Source: Thermoplasmata archaeon (GTDB taxonomy: Archaea > Thermoplasmatota > Thermoplasmata > Sysuiplasmatales > Sysuiplasmataceae). Taken from it: DNA of 64,000 bases. Below the pieces are notes generated by a model. That model made no database searches and was not told the origin of the DNA. It saw only the letters and a program-made list of their open reading frames with translations. Every line of letters begins with the position of its first letter. Position 1 is the stretch's first letter. A program made the position numbers and the translations under genes. The stretch lies in NCBI GenBank assembly GCA_021806165.1, contig JAJZXY010000001.1, positions 117,951 through 181,950 of the forward strand, written 5' to 3'. This document shows positions 1 through 8,842 of the stretch, in pieces.

Positions 1-736
1 CAGCCGCCTCTGCCTCTATCCCTCCAACGCCGAAGCCGAACACGCCTATCCCGTTCACCATTGTTGTGTGCGAGTCAGTCCCCACAAGTGTGTCAGGATA
101 GGCAATCTTCCTGCTCCCGTCATCTCTGACATGAACGCACTTTGCCAGGAATTCCAGATTCACCTGGTGGCATATCCCCAGGGATGGCGGCATCACCTCG
201 AAACCTTCGAATGCATTGGCTGACCACTTCAGGAGTGAATACCTCTCTGCATTTCTCTTGAATTCCATAGCGCTGTTCAGCATGAAGGACTGAGCAGTGC
301 CGTACGAGTCCACCTGCACCGAATGGTCTATCACCAGGTTGACTGGCACCTGCGGCTGTATGAGAAGAGGGTCCTTGCCCAGCGCAGCCATGGCATCCCT
401 CATTGCCGCCAGATCAACGACTGCAGGAACTCCCGTGAAATCCTGCATCAGAACCCTGGAGACCTTGAACGGTATCTCCCTTTCGACGGGGGACTGGGCA
501 TTCCAGTTGGCGAGCGACCTTATGTCCTCCTCCTTCACCGTCTTGCCGTCGAAGTTCCTGAGCAGTGACTCGAGTACAATCCTGATGGTCAGTGGAAGGG
601 TGGAAACGGGTCCGACACCGCTCCTTTCAAGTGCCGGAAGTGAAAAGAAGCTTATCGTCTGCCCCTTGGACGTCCTGAACTCTTCGATTGTATGCCAGCT
701 GTTGTGAATGTCCTGAGAATCCTGTCCAGTGGTCAT
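1..736 (-). CDS. acnA: Aconitate hydratase, N-terminal part (truncated by window edge)
   Basis: Minus-strand translation from ATG at 736: [30 protein letters not shown]...[14 protein letters not shown]...[12 protein letters not shown]...[27 protein letters not shown]; classic AcnA motifs. Open to the left edge. Confidence 0.93.
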   Translation of the reverse strand, partial: MTTGQDSQDIHNSWHTIEEFRTSKGQTISFFSLPALERSGVGPVSTLPLTIRIVLESLLRNFDGKTVKEEDIRSLANWNAQSPVEREIPFKVSRVLMQDFTGVPAVVDLAAMRDAMAALGKDPLLIQPQVPVNLVIDHSVQVDSYGTAQSFMLNSAMEFKRNAERYSLLKWSANAFEGFEVMPPSLGICHQVNLEFLAKCVHVRDDGSRKIAYPDTLVGTDSHTTMVNGIGVFGFGVGGIEAEAA

Positions 737-878
737 GGGCAACTCTAACCCCTATTATTGATTAATGTCTTTCGAAAAGAGGGGAGCTGACAATCCCCCG
801 AACCCGATGAGTTGCAGGCCGCCTCCAGCACGCTGGAAGCAAAGCCCGCATACGCAGCGTAGCCAGCAGGGATGTGCA

Positions 879-964
879 AGCCACCAGGGAGATTTGAACT
901 CCCGACCTGCTGATTTCCTTGAAATCATACAAGTCAGCCGCTCTACCAGCTGAGCTATGGTGGC
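879..964 (-). tRNA. tRNA-Thr (TGT) with ~13-nt intron at canonical position 37/38
   Basis: Reverse complement GCCACCATAGCTCAGCTGGTAGAGC-GGCTGACTTGTA[TGATTTCAAGGAA]ATCAGC-AGGTCGGGAGTTCAAATCTCCCTGGTGGC-T; 7-bp acceptor, T-arm GTTCAAATC, anticodon stem GCTGA/TCAGC. Confidence 0.93.
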
Positions 965-1019
965 ACGGACCAGATGAGGAATCGCGATGTGTTTAAATGA
1001 TTTGCCCAGACGCCAGACC

Positions 1020-1685
1020 CTAGAACCCCTCCGGGCCGCCGTCTGTGTCGTGCCGCCCGGTGTCGAGAGGGCGGTAGTTGAACGTAATCTCCCCCTTCTG
1101 GAGTCCTTCAGCCTCCTTCTCGCTCATCCTTGTCATAACCACGCCATCACCTATAATCGCGCTGTTCCCGTAGGGATCCTCGACGACAAGGCGGAATTGT
1201 CTTTCACCCCTCTTCATCATTTCCAGCTCCCCAAGAAGCGCGTTGCACTTCTGGTGCACGTCCTGCTCGGCATCAGCCATCAGGGTTGAAATCACCTCCC
1301 CCACCCTTTCAAGGATTCCCTCGGCATTCGTGATGAAGCTCTCCGAGGCAATTCCGGGCTCAATATCAACACCCAGCTCGGGTATCCTTATCGTTCCCGA
1401 ATTGGACCTGACCACCCTCAGGTCCAGGTCGTCTGTTCCGGATACCGTCGCCTCATACCGCATCGGCCCCTTGTTCTCGAGCGCTATCAGGTCAGAGTGC
1501 CTGAAGCCGCAGTCCCTGCACATGTAAGTCGTCTGCATAGCAGCCCCGAGATAGGGGATGTCAAGGTTTGTAACCATGTTGACAACAGACCGCCCGCCGC
1601 ATGAAATGCACGGCTGGTCAATCTTAACCTCCACCGGAGGCCCGGCTATTCCATCCTCGCTGCCTCTCTCTTCGTCTTCGCCCAT
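1020..1685 (-). CDS. ZPR1-type zinc finger protein
   Basis: CISCGG...TTYMCRDCGFRHSDLIALENKGPMRYE; CxxC-x(n)-CxxCG and ZPR1-like downstream beta domain. Confidence 0.85.
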   Translation of the reverse strand: MGEDEERGSEDGIAGPPVEVKIDQPCISCGGRSVVNMVTNLDIPYLGAAMQTTYMCRDCGFRHSDLIALENKGPMRYEATVSGTDDLDLRVVRSNSGTIRIPELGVDIEPGIASESFITNAEGILERVGEVISTLMADAEQDVHQKCNALLGELEMMKRGERQFRLVVEDPYGNSAIIGDGVVMTRMSEKEAEGLQKGEITFNYRPLDTGRHDTDGGPEGF

Positions 1686-1790
1686 GTCACTGAACCATTC
1701 TGTTCATTCGGTAAATAAGCTTGCCCCGCTTTCCCCTGCATATGCCGGGGATCGCAACAGATATCCCGGCTTACCCAATTACAGCAGGCG

Positions 1791-2189
1791 ATGTCTGCAA
1801 GGCTTACACTGAAACTTCCCTCCGGCGAAATAGAATGCGATATCCTCGAAACCAGGGCCGCTGAGGGGTTAATCGGGCAGCTTCCCGTAAGTGCAAGGGG
1901 AAATGTCTGGGGGGAGGAGATATACTTCAGACTGCCGGGGGCCCTGAATGCAGGATCCAAGACCCGGGAGACGGAGGTAGGGGATATTGCCTACTGGGAG
2001 GAGGGGCAGTCGCTCTGCATCTTCTTCGGCCCTACGCCGGTCAGCAGGAGCGGCCGCCCCGAGCCTTACGTGCCTGTATTCAGGATTGGAAGTCTGGAGC
2101 CAACAGGCCGCGCTCTCGCCATTCTCAGGTCCTTTGAACAGGGCCAGGTGATAGCGCTTTACAGGTCGTCGCAGGCCGGGACCGGGTAG
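1791..2189 (+). CDS. Cyclophilin-like fold protein
   Basis: MSARLTLKLPSGEIECDILETRAAEGLIGQLPVSARGNVWGEEIYFRLPG...VGDIAYWEEGQSLCIFFGPTPVS; archaeal cyclophilin-like domain pattern. Confidence 0.75.
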   Translation: MSARLTLKLPSGEIECDILETRAAEGLIGQLPVSARGNVWGEEIYFRLPGALNAGSKTRETEVGDIAYWEEGQSLCIFFGPTPVSRSGRPEPYVPVFRIGSLEPTGRALAILRSFEQGQVIALYRSSQAGTG

Positions 2190-2207
2190 GGTATCGGCCG
2201 ATCCTGT

Positions 2208-3293
2208 TCAGACCTCGATGAAATCGCGCTTGGCGTCCGTGAGCTTTCTGCAGCCGCTCCTTGTGAGGACAACATCATCCTCTATCCTGACCCCTCCATA
2301 ACTCTCAACATATGCGCCAGGCTCAACCGTCACCACCATTCCCTCTTCCAGCCTGTCCCTGCTTCTCGGGGAGAGAACGGGGCCGCCGTCATGCACCTGC
2401 AGACCGAGGCCGTGGCCGAGGCCGTGTATGAATCTGCCCTTGAACTCAGTGCCGTCGATGACATTCCTGGCGGCGGCATCGACATCGCTCTCGAGCGCGC
2501 CGGGCTTTATTGCCGCAAACGCAGCATCCTGGGCGGACTTGACAGTCTCATAAAGGAGTCTCTGCCTTTCGGTTGCTTTGCCGAACATGTACGTCCTGGT
2601 GATGTCAGAGCAGTACATCTCATACTTGCCCCCGAAATCTGCAAGCACAAGATCGCCCTTCTTCAGTTTCAGCTTTCCTGGGAAGTAATGCGGTATTGCC
2701 GTGGTCTTGCCGAATGAAACTATCGGTGAGAACGACGGGCCTTCGCTCCCCTCCTCGTAGAGTGCAATGGAAAGCCTGGAAGCAAGCTCGCTCTCGGTCA
2801 TGCCCTCCTTAAGCATCTCTGGTATCCTGTCAGCTGCCCTGGAGGCAATCCGGCACGACTCCGCAATCTTCCTTACCTCATCCCTGTCCTTGACAGCCCT
2901 GCACTTGGCTATCTCCTCGCTTGCATCCACAATCTTCCCCTTGTAGCTCCTCCTGAGAGCCCTGTAGCCCTGGTAGGTCAGGGAGGGGGCGTTGATACCG
3001 ATCTTCCTGAACCTGGACGTAAGGGAGGCAACCGCATTCTCGAACTGCTTCCTGGTTCCTACGGTCCTCACCTTCACGTCCAATCCCTTGAGTGAACCAG
3101 CCTCCAGTACGCTTGTGACAACCGAGGTACCCCTGGCGGTTACAACCGCAACAGAGCCCTCGAATATGCCTGATTTTGCCCTTGTGAAGTACTTGAAATT
3201 GTGGTCCGTGTGGCTGTCGCCGCTGTTCACAATAACGACAGCATCAGCCTTGCCGTCGAGCAGGGAAAATAACCTGGAGTTTCTTGTTTCCAT
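2208..3293 (-). CDS. Xaa-Pro aminopeptidase / M24 family peptidase
   Basis: METRNSRLFSLLDGKADAVVI...; M24 metal ligands LADFGGKYEMYCSDITRTYMFG, HGLGHGLGLQVHDGG, VVTVEPGAYV, GVRIEDDVVLT. Start chosen at internal Met to avoid overlap with archease. Confidence 0.9.
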   Translation of the reverse strand: METRNSRLFSLLDGKADAVVIVNSGDSHTDHNFKYFTRAKSGIFEGSVAVVTARGTSVVTSVLEAGSLKGLDVKVRTVGTRKQFENAVASLTSRFRKIGINAPSLTYQGYRALRRSYKGKIVDASEEIAKCRAVKDRDEVRKIAESCRIASRAADRIPEMLKEGMTESELASRLSIALYEEGSEGPSFSPIVSFGKTTAIPHYFPGKLKLKKGDLVLADFGGKYEMYCSDITRTYMFGKATERQRLLYETVKSAQDAAFAAIKPGALESDVDAAARNVIDGTEFKGRFIHGLGHGLGLQVHDGGPVLSPRSRDRLEEGMVVTVEPGAYVESYGGVRIEDDVVLTRSGCRKLTDAKRDFIEV

Positions 3294-3372
3294 GCTGGTA
3301 AATCTTGAACCGGTTATAATATATGTGCTGAAACGGGGAAGTGTTATCTTTACCGTCGCAAATAGAGAAGCA

Positions 3373-3777
3373 GTGAAGTTCAGGGTGCTCGACCACACGG
3401 CCGACGTTCAGATTGAGGCGTTCGGCTCAAGCGCCGCCAAGATATTCGAGAATTCGGCAGCCGGCCTGTTCAGCCAGATCGCTGACCTGAAGGAGATAAG
3501 GCCCCGGGGGGAGGAGAGGATACAGCTGGAGGCGAAGTCACTGGAGGCTCTCCTGGTCGACTTCCTCAACGAACTTGTCTTCCTCCACAGCACACTGCAC
3601 TACCTATTCAGCGAATTCAATGTCACCCTTTCGGGCACAAGGCTTGAATGCACCGCCAGGGGGGAGAGGATTGACAGGCGCAGGCACAAACTGAAGAACG
3701 ATGTGAAGGCTGTAACCTACCACATGCTCGAATTTAATACCAGAGAGGGTTATGCACGGTTCATAATTGATGTGTGA
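3373..3777 (+). CDS. Archease (tRNA ligase-associated)
   Basis: GTG start; (M)KFRVLDHTADVQIEAFGSSAAKIFENSAAGLF...VDFLNELVFLHSTLHYLFSEF...HKLKNDVKAVTYHMLEF; classic archease motifs. Confidence 0.93.
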   Translation: MKFRVLDHTADVQIEAFGSSAAKIFENSAAGLFSQIADLKEIRPRGEERIQLEAKSLEALLVDFLNELVFLHSTLHYLFSEFNVTLSGTRLECTARGERIDRRRHKLKNDVKAVTYHMLEFNTREGYARFIIDV

Positions 3778-3786
3778 GCTGTACCC

Positions 3787-4749
3787 ATGTCCAAGGCAAC
3801 ATCCGTCGCCCATCCCATGCAGGGGCTTATCAAGTATCACGGCCTGACAGACTCCAGGCTCCGCCTGCCCTACCATGATTCAATCTCGGTGGCAACCGCC
3901 CCCCTTGTTACCAGGACAACTGTGGAGTTCGGCGGTTACCGTTCAGACTCCGCCGTCGTGGACGGCGTGAGGGCCAAAGGGCGCGTCATGGAGCGCATTC
4001 TCAGCATCGCCGATGAAGTCAGAAGGATGTCGGGGTCTCACGAAAGGTTCAGGATGGTGTCAGAGAACAGTTTTCCCTCGGGCGTCGGACTTGGCGCCTC
4101 GTCCTCTGGCTTCGCAGCCCTCGCAACCGCGGCATCTGCAGCGGCAGGGCTCAAACTCTCCAGGGAGCAGCTCTCGGCGCTCTCAAGGCTTGGCGCAGGG
4201 TCTGCCACGCGCTCCGTTGCCGGAGGATTCTCGAGGTGGTTCATGGGCACATGCCATGAAGACAGCTATGCGGTCAGGATTGGTGGCAGCGAGGTCAGGA
4301 TGGGCATGGTTGTTGCGCTGGTCGAGAGCCTGAAGCAGACTGAGGATGCCCACAGGGAGGTTGTGGGTTCACCGCTGTATGCGGGGAGGCTGGCCTATCT
4401 GCACTCAGCACTGGCAGAGATGGATGCGGCAATACGCTCGGGGAATGCAGCACGCATAGGAGAGCTCGCTGAGAGGGATACGCTCATACTGCACGCGATT
4501 ACAATGAGCGGCCCTTCCGGCATGATTTTCTGGAAGCCCGAAACGCTCTCTGTCATCTCCGAGGTCAGGAGAATGAGGGGGGAGGGTATGCACTGCCACT
4601 TTTCCATTGATACGGGCGCAACCGTATACATCAACTGTGAAGTGGATGAGATTCCGGAGGTGGAGAGGAGGGTTGCGGCTATGGGACTTAAGGCAATCAG
4701 GTGCACCGTCGGGGGGCCAAGCAGGCTGACGGGCCGTCACCTGTTCTGA
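3787..4749 (+). CDS. Diphosphomevalonate decarboxylase-family protein (GHMP); probably mevalonate-3,5-bisphosphate decarboxylase or related
   Basis: HPMQGLIKYHGLTDSRLRLPYHDSISV, FPSGVGLGASSSGFAALA, GAGSATRSVAGGFSRW, HFSIDTGATVYI; MDD-superfamily motifs with Lys, Arg and Asp of the decarboxylase triad apparently retained. Confidence 0.8.
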   Translation: MSKATSVAHPMQGLIKYHGLTDSRLRLPYHDSISVATAPLVTRTTVEFGGYRSDSAVVDGVRAKGRVMERILSIADEVRRMSGSHERFRMVSENSFPSGVGLGASSSGFAALATAASAAAGLKLSREQLSALSRLGAGSATRSVAGGFSRWFMGTCHEDSYAVRIGGSEVRMGMVVALVESLKQTEDAHREVVGSPLYAGRLAYLHSALAEMDAAIRSGNAARIGELAERDTLILHAITMSGPSGMIFWKPETLSVISEVRRMRGEGMHCHFSIDTGATVYINCEVDEIPEVERRVAAMGLKAIRCTVGGPSRLTGRHLF

Positions 4750-5519
4750 ACCCGCCTTCCCCTCTCGGCGCTCCTCTGCCGTTCAATTGCCTCTTCCATT
4801 GTCCTCTCCCCCCTTGCGACCTCCCCCGCCAGGCTCCTGGAAATTGTCGTGAGCCCGCCGCTGATCAGCCTGCTCTTGCGCTGTATGTTCCTGAGCTCGC
4901 CTTCCGATGGCGTTATCTCAGGCCTGTCCACCAGGAACTCCCCGGCTGTCATGCCTATCAGGGAGGCAGCCTCCTCGTCAGAGCCGGCCTGCCTGCTGGT
5001 CCTGCGCTCATCCACCATCTCTATCCTTCCGGACGAGGGCCAGACTGACCTTATGATTCTGTCCCTGTTCGTCGGGTCGCCGTCACCTATCCGCACAAAA
5101 ACCCTTCTCCTGCCCACGAGCGATGCAAGAGTCTTGGTGTAGAATGAAACGCTCTCGGGAGAGGGTGCAATGGCGGTTGCCACCCGCCGGCCGCCGGAGA
5201 AGATCGCAATGCCCGGCCTCTCGCCAGGGTCGATGCCCACCACCACGTCCGAGCTCCAGTCTGTTAGGCCGTTGGAAACGAGCCATGCCTTTGTGGTGGT
5301 ATCCTCCGGCGCGCCGTAAATTGTGAACCTGTCCCCCTCCATTATCACCCTCGGCTGCCCCTTCTTTATTACAACGCTGGTCCCGTGCGGGATCTTGGTC
5401 GACGGGTCGATGTGCTCGAACGGGGTGCCGAGATGCCTGAGCCTGCTGGCGACAGCGTAAGAAAACCTGAAATCATCAGACACGACGCTAATCATGCAGC
5501 GCCTCCGGCAGGGCTGCAA
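4737..5519 (-). CDS. Uncharacterised protein with RNase H/RuvC-like motif
   Basis: VVVGIDPGERPGIAIFSGGRRVATAIAPSPE (RuvC-like first-strand motif GIDPG) followed by acidic residues in an alpha/beta region; rest uncharacterised. Confidence 0.6.
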   Translation of the reverse strand: MQPCRRRCMISVVSDDFRFSYAVASRLRHLGTPFEHIDPSTKIPHGTSVVIKKGQPRVIMEGDRFTIYGAPEDTTTKAWLVSNGLTDWSSDVVVGIDPGERPGIAIFSGGRRVATAIAPSPESVSFYTKTLASLVGRRRVFVRIGDGDPTNRDRIIRSVWPSSGRIEMVDERRTSRQAGSDEEAASLIGMTAGEFLVDRPEITPSEGELRNIQRKSRLISGGLTTISRSLAGEVARGERTMEEAIERQRSAERGRRVQNR

Positions 5520-5617
5520 CGCACCGCCGCCAATCCACAGCTCGGGTCAGGGCAAGGAACCGCACACTCCTTTCCTGACGCAGAATGCACTCCTGGGTAT
5601 TTATCTGTGCGGTGGCA

Positions 5618-6259
5618 TCACTTGTATGCGAATGACCTCAGCGGCCCGCCGCCAAGAATTGTCCCGCCTATGGACCTCGCCCTGATCATTCCCCTGAGCC
5701 TGACTCCGCCGATATCGTCAAGGCTGCTCTTGTTGACCATTACCAGGCATACCACCGGTTCGCCGCCTGACTCCCTTATGTCGTTCACAGCAGACTCCAT
5801 GGCGTGGCCCGTTGAAAGCACATCATCCACCACCACTACCTTCTTGCCCTTCGGCGACGCGTAGTTGGAGCTGAATGCACCTCCCGAATTGGCCCTTTCG
5901 GAGGGTGGGCGGTACACTATGACTTCAGCCTCGATAATCTGTGCAATCGTGCCTGCAAATGAAACACCGTTGAGTGCAATTCCTGCAACCGAATCTGCCT
6001 TCACGCCCTGCCTGTCCAGCTCCTCCCTGGCCATGTCGGCAAGTATTTCGCCCGTGAGCCACATCCTGTGGGCGCTTACACCAAGTGATCGCCAGCCGAT
6101 CTTGACATCCGACGGAGGGAGAGTTCCCTCGGCCCCCTCCTCCAGGAGGTAGGTCACCGTGTCCACACCGAGGTGCAGTTCGTCTCCGATCTCGAAGGGC
6201 TTAAGCCCCTTCTTCTGCAGTTCCCTTGCCTTGGCCGCGAGCTCCTTTACCTCTGCCAT
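5618..6259 (-). CDS. gfcR: GfcR-like transcriptional regulator (HTH + PRTase, orotate phosphoribosyltransferase-like)
   Basis: N-terminal HTH AAKARELQKKGLKPFEIGDELHLGVDTVTYLLEEG; PRPP loop KVVVVDDVLSTGHAMESAVN. Confidence 0.88.
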   Translation of the reverse strand: MAEVKELAAKARELQKKGLKPFEIGDELHLGVDTVTYLLEEGAEGTLPPSDVKIGWRSLGVSAHRMWLTGEILADMAREELDRQGVKADSVAGIALNGVSFAGTIAQIIEAEVIVYRPPSERANSGGAFSSNYASPKGKKVVVVDDVLSTGHAMESAVNDIRESGGEPVVCLVMVNKSSLDDIGGVRLRGMIRARSIGGTILGGGPLRSFAYK

Positions 6260-6341
6260 CGGATACCCCGTCTGACTATTTCAGGGCGCTGTATTTAATG
6301 ATAGCGTGCTGCCTTTCGCGCCATTCCTCAGAGGCGCACAT

Positions 6342-6914
6342 TCAGACGCCGAGGGCCCTGAGCACCTCGTCTGTGCTCCTGATGCGCCCCATCCTGGGAA
6401 AGGTGGTCCTCAGCGGGAACGAGTGCTCCTCATCTGAGGTTGCGGCCATCGCGTCCTCAACGAAGATCTGGCTGAAGCCAGCCTCGTAGGCGTAGCGGGC
6501 GGTGCTCTCCACCCCCACGTTGGTGGAGATGCCGCACAGAACTATTGTCCTGATACCTCTCCTCCTCAGCTGCATTTCCAGTTCAGTCCCGTAGAATGCT
6601 CCCCACTGCCTCTTCGTTATGACCACATCCCCCTCCTTTGGTCCCATCTCAGGCACTATCTCGTCGAACCCGTCCGGGAAGGGACCCGACATGCCCGGGC
6701 CGTCCGTCTCGGGCCTGAGCCCCAGAGGGGGTGAGGGGTTAACCCTTACAAGGAAAACCTGCATCCCTCCCTTCCTGAATGCCTCGGCCAGCCTGGAAGC
6801 ATTTGCAATTACCTCCGATGAGGGCCTCGGCTTCACGTCCCTGGCTGTTATGCCCTTCTGCAAATCAATCACAACAAGCGCGCTGCTCCCCCTTGCCAAT
6901 ACTGTTTCCGCCAT
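6342..6914 (-). CDS. Isochorismatase-family cysteine hydrolase
   Basis: ALVVIDLQKGI...DVVITKRQWGAFYGTELEMQLRRRGIRTIVLCGISTNVGVESTARYAYEAGF; catalytic D/K/C. Confidence 0.92.
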   Translation of the reverse strand: MAETVLARGSSALVVIDLQKGITARDVKPRPSSEVIANASRLAEAFRKGGMQVFLVRVNPSPPLGLRPETDGPGMSGPFPDGFDEIVPEMGPKEGDVVITKRQWGAFYGTELEMQLRRRGIRTIVLCGISTNVGVESTARYAYEAGFSQIFVEDAMAATSDEEHSFPLRTTFPRMGRIRSTDEVLRALGV

Positions 6915-7649
6915 TCACTCGCCTCCATTTACTCCGGGGCAGTCCCGCCCCTCCCATTCCAGCCCAAACCTGTCAAGGAATTCAAGCATAAACATGTGTC
7001 TTCCCTCGGCTATCTCCCTTCCCCTGGCTGTGTTCATGAGATCCCTGAGGTGAAGCAGCTTCTCATGAAAGTGGTTTATAGTGCTGCTCCTGCTCCTCCT
7101 GTATTCCTCGAATGTGGCGTGCTGCTGCGGGATCTCGCCCGGAGAATGCATCTCCCTCCCCATCCTGCCACCGTATGCAAACGCCCTGCCGATGCCTATT
7201 GCGCCAATGGCATCCAGCCTGTCCGCATCCTGCACTATCTTTCCCTCTACCGTCGCGGGCGCCCTCGCCTGTCCTATGCCCTTGAACGTGACATCGCTGA
7301 TTGCGGAGCTGACAAGGGCAATTGTGGCGGCATCAACGCCCAGCTCATTCAGCCACTCCTCCGCGGTCCTTGAGCTTGCCTGCTCATTCCCGCCATTGAA
7401 CTTCCAGTCTGATACATCGTGCAGCAGGGCTGCCAGCTCCACGGCGTAGGTGTCTGCGTTCCCGGTAACCTCCGCTATAGACATGGCCATTCTTCGGACC
7501 CTGTCGATGTGCCACCAGTCATGACCTGTGCTTTCGCCGGAGAGCCTCTCCCTGACCCTCTCCTCCACCAGCCCTATTGTCCTGCGCCTGTCGAAACCCG
7601 CTCCTTCCCTCGATTCCATCCTGACACCTGCCAGCAGTCTGTTCGTCAT
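6915..7649 (-). CDS. HD-domain phosphohydrolase
   Basis: GHDWWHIDRVRRMA...ELAALLHDVSDWKF...GKIVQDADRLDAIGAIGIGRAFAYGG; H...HD...D motif. Stop-start spacing with downstream isochorismatase suggests an operon. Confidence 0.92.
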   Translation of the reverse strand: MTNRLLAGVRMESREGAGFDRRRTIGLVEERVRERLSGESTGHDWWHIDRVRRMAMSIAEVTGNADTYAVELAALLHDVSDWKFNGGNEQASSRTAEEWLNELGVDAATIALVSSAISDVTFKGIGQARAPATVEGKIVQDADRLDAIGAIGIGRAFAYGGRMGREMHSPGEIPQQHATFEEYRRSRSSTINHFHEKLLHLRDLMNTARGREIAEGRHMFMLEFLDRFGLEWEGRDCPGVNGGE

Positions 7650-7686
7650 GGTTTTAAATAATGCCTTCTATTCCACAGCTGCAAAT

Positions 7687-7758
7687 GGCCGGGGTGGGGT
7701 AGCGGCATCCTGTGGGACTGTGGATCCCTAGACCCGGGTTCAACTCCCGGTCCCGGCC
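7687..7758 (+). tRNA. tRNA-His (GTG)
   Basis: G-GCCGGGGTGGGGTAGCGGCATCCTGTGGGACTGTGGATCCCTAGACCCGGGTTCAACTCCCGGTCCCGGC-C; anticodon GTG; G(-1):C73 arrangement typical of tRNA-His is encoded. Confidence 0.92.
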
Positions 7759-7806
7759 CTTCACCGAGGCGTCCCGGTGCCTTCCTTCTCAGTTCACAAG
7801 CATCGA

Positions 7807-8208
7807 CTACCCTATTCCCTCCACTATCTGAATGTTGTTGCCGTCCGCATCCCTGACCCAGACTCCCCTGAGCCACTCCGCGAAATCATGCGGCCTGCTC
7901 GCTATGCTGACGCCGCGCCCTTCAAGGGAGCTGCAGGCTCCATCTGCATCATCTGTCCAGAGCACAATCTCCGCCCCCAAGGCGCTTCCGGATGTTTCAA
8001 TTCCGTGCACCGCGCGGGCAGCCTCATGTGATGCAAAATCAGGCACAAGGCCGCCGAGCTCCAGCTCAATATGTTCATGCCTCCCTGCACGGGGGAACCG
8101 GAACCTCTCCCCGAAGCCGAAATTTTCACTGTAGAATGACGCCGATCTCCCTGCATCCTCCACGCAGATATTGACCCGCGGGCTGCTGAATCCGGGCCGG
8201 CGCTTCAT
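7807..8208 (-). CDS. VOC (glyoxalase/bleomycin-resistance) superfamily protein
   Basis: RVNICVEDAGRSASFYSENFGF...HEHIELELGGLVPDFASH...WLRGVWVRDADGNNIQIVE. Confidence 0.85.
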   Translation of the reverse strand: MKRRPGFSSPRVNICVEDAGRSASFYSENFGFGERFRFPRAGRHEHIELELGGLVPDFASHEAARAVHGIETSGSALGAEIVLWTDDADGACSSLEGRGVSIASRPHDFAEWLRGVWVRDADGNNIQIVEGIG

Positions 8209-8275
8209 CTCTTCCAGACAGCCCTTTCAACCCGCGTGTGCAGTTATGGAGTTTGCACTCTGCAGCCTGCGCGAT

Positions 8276-8803
8276 TCAGCGCCTCAGCCCGGCGTTCCTG
8301 AGTATGTCCTGGTGGCTCCTGGCAAACTGCTCTTCGGGAGCGTTCGGGTCCACATATGCAAGCTCCTTCCATGCCCTGTGCGTCACAGGCTTGTCGTAAT
8401 GGCCCCTGTACACGAACTCGAGATCCCAGTGCATCGTGGAGGGCTTGTCAGGGGACCCCCCGTAAACCTCGGAGTATATTTCGCCGTTTCCCAGTTCCAC
8501 CTTCCCTATGCCCAGCTGCTCTCTGACCACCCTCTCGGCTGCTTCCACGGGCGATTCGTTCATGAGGAGATGGCATGAGGGTATGATCCATCCGCCGCTG
8601 TGGCGCTGCTTCCTGTATTCGTCCATTGCGCCGATATGGTCCCAGTCGTATGCGGGGTCCAGTTTTCCCATCAGGATCTTCCCCTCGCTGTTTGAGAGCA
8701 GCACGAATGAGGAGAGGCACATCCCGCCCTCCGGTATCTCATTCATCCTGAACGGAGGAGCATCCCCTCTCTGGAAGCCTGCGAATTTCCTGTCTGTTGT
8801 CAT
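8276..8803 (-). CDS. NUDIX hydrolase
   Basis: CLSSFVLLSNSEGKILMGKL...GGWIIPSCHLLMNESPVEAAERVVREQLGI; Nudix-box-like region, divergent. Confidence 0.75.
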   Translation of the reverse strand: MTTDRKFAGFQRGDAPPFRMNEIPEGGMCLSSFVLLSNSEGKILMGKLDPAYDWDHIGAMDEYRKQRHSGGWIIPSCHLLMNESPVEAAERVVREQLGIGKVELGNGEIYSEVYGGSPDKPSTMHWDLEFVYRGHYDKPVTHRAWKELAYVDPNAPEEQFARSHQDILRNAGLRR

Positions 8804-8842
8804 GCCCCTTCATAAGGGTAAACGGCTATATTCCCTTTGAGA

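Noticed and set aside
7807-8208. VOC protein as a possible antibiotic-resistance determinant
   Set aside because: VOC fold alone does not imply bleomycin resistance; no supporting context.
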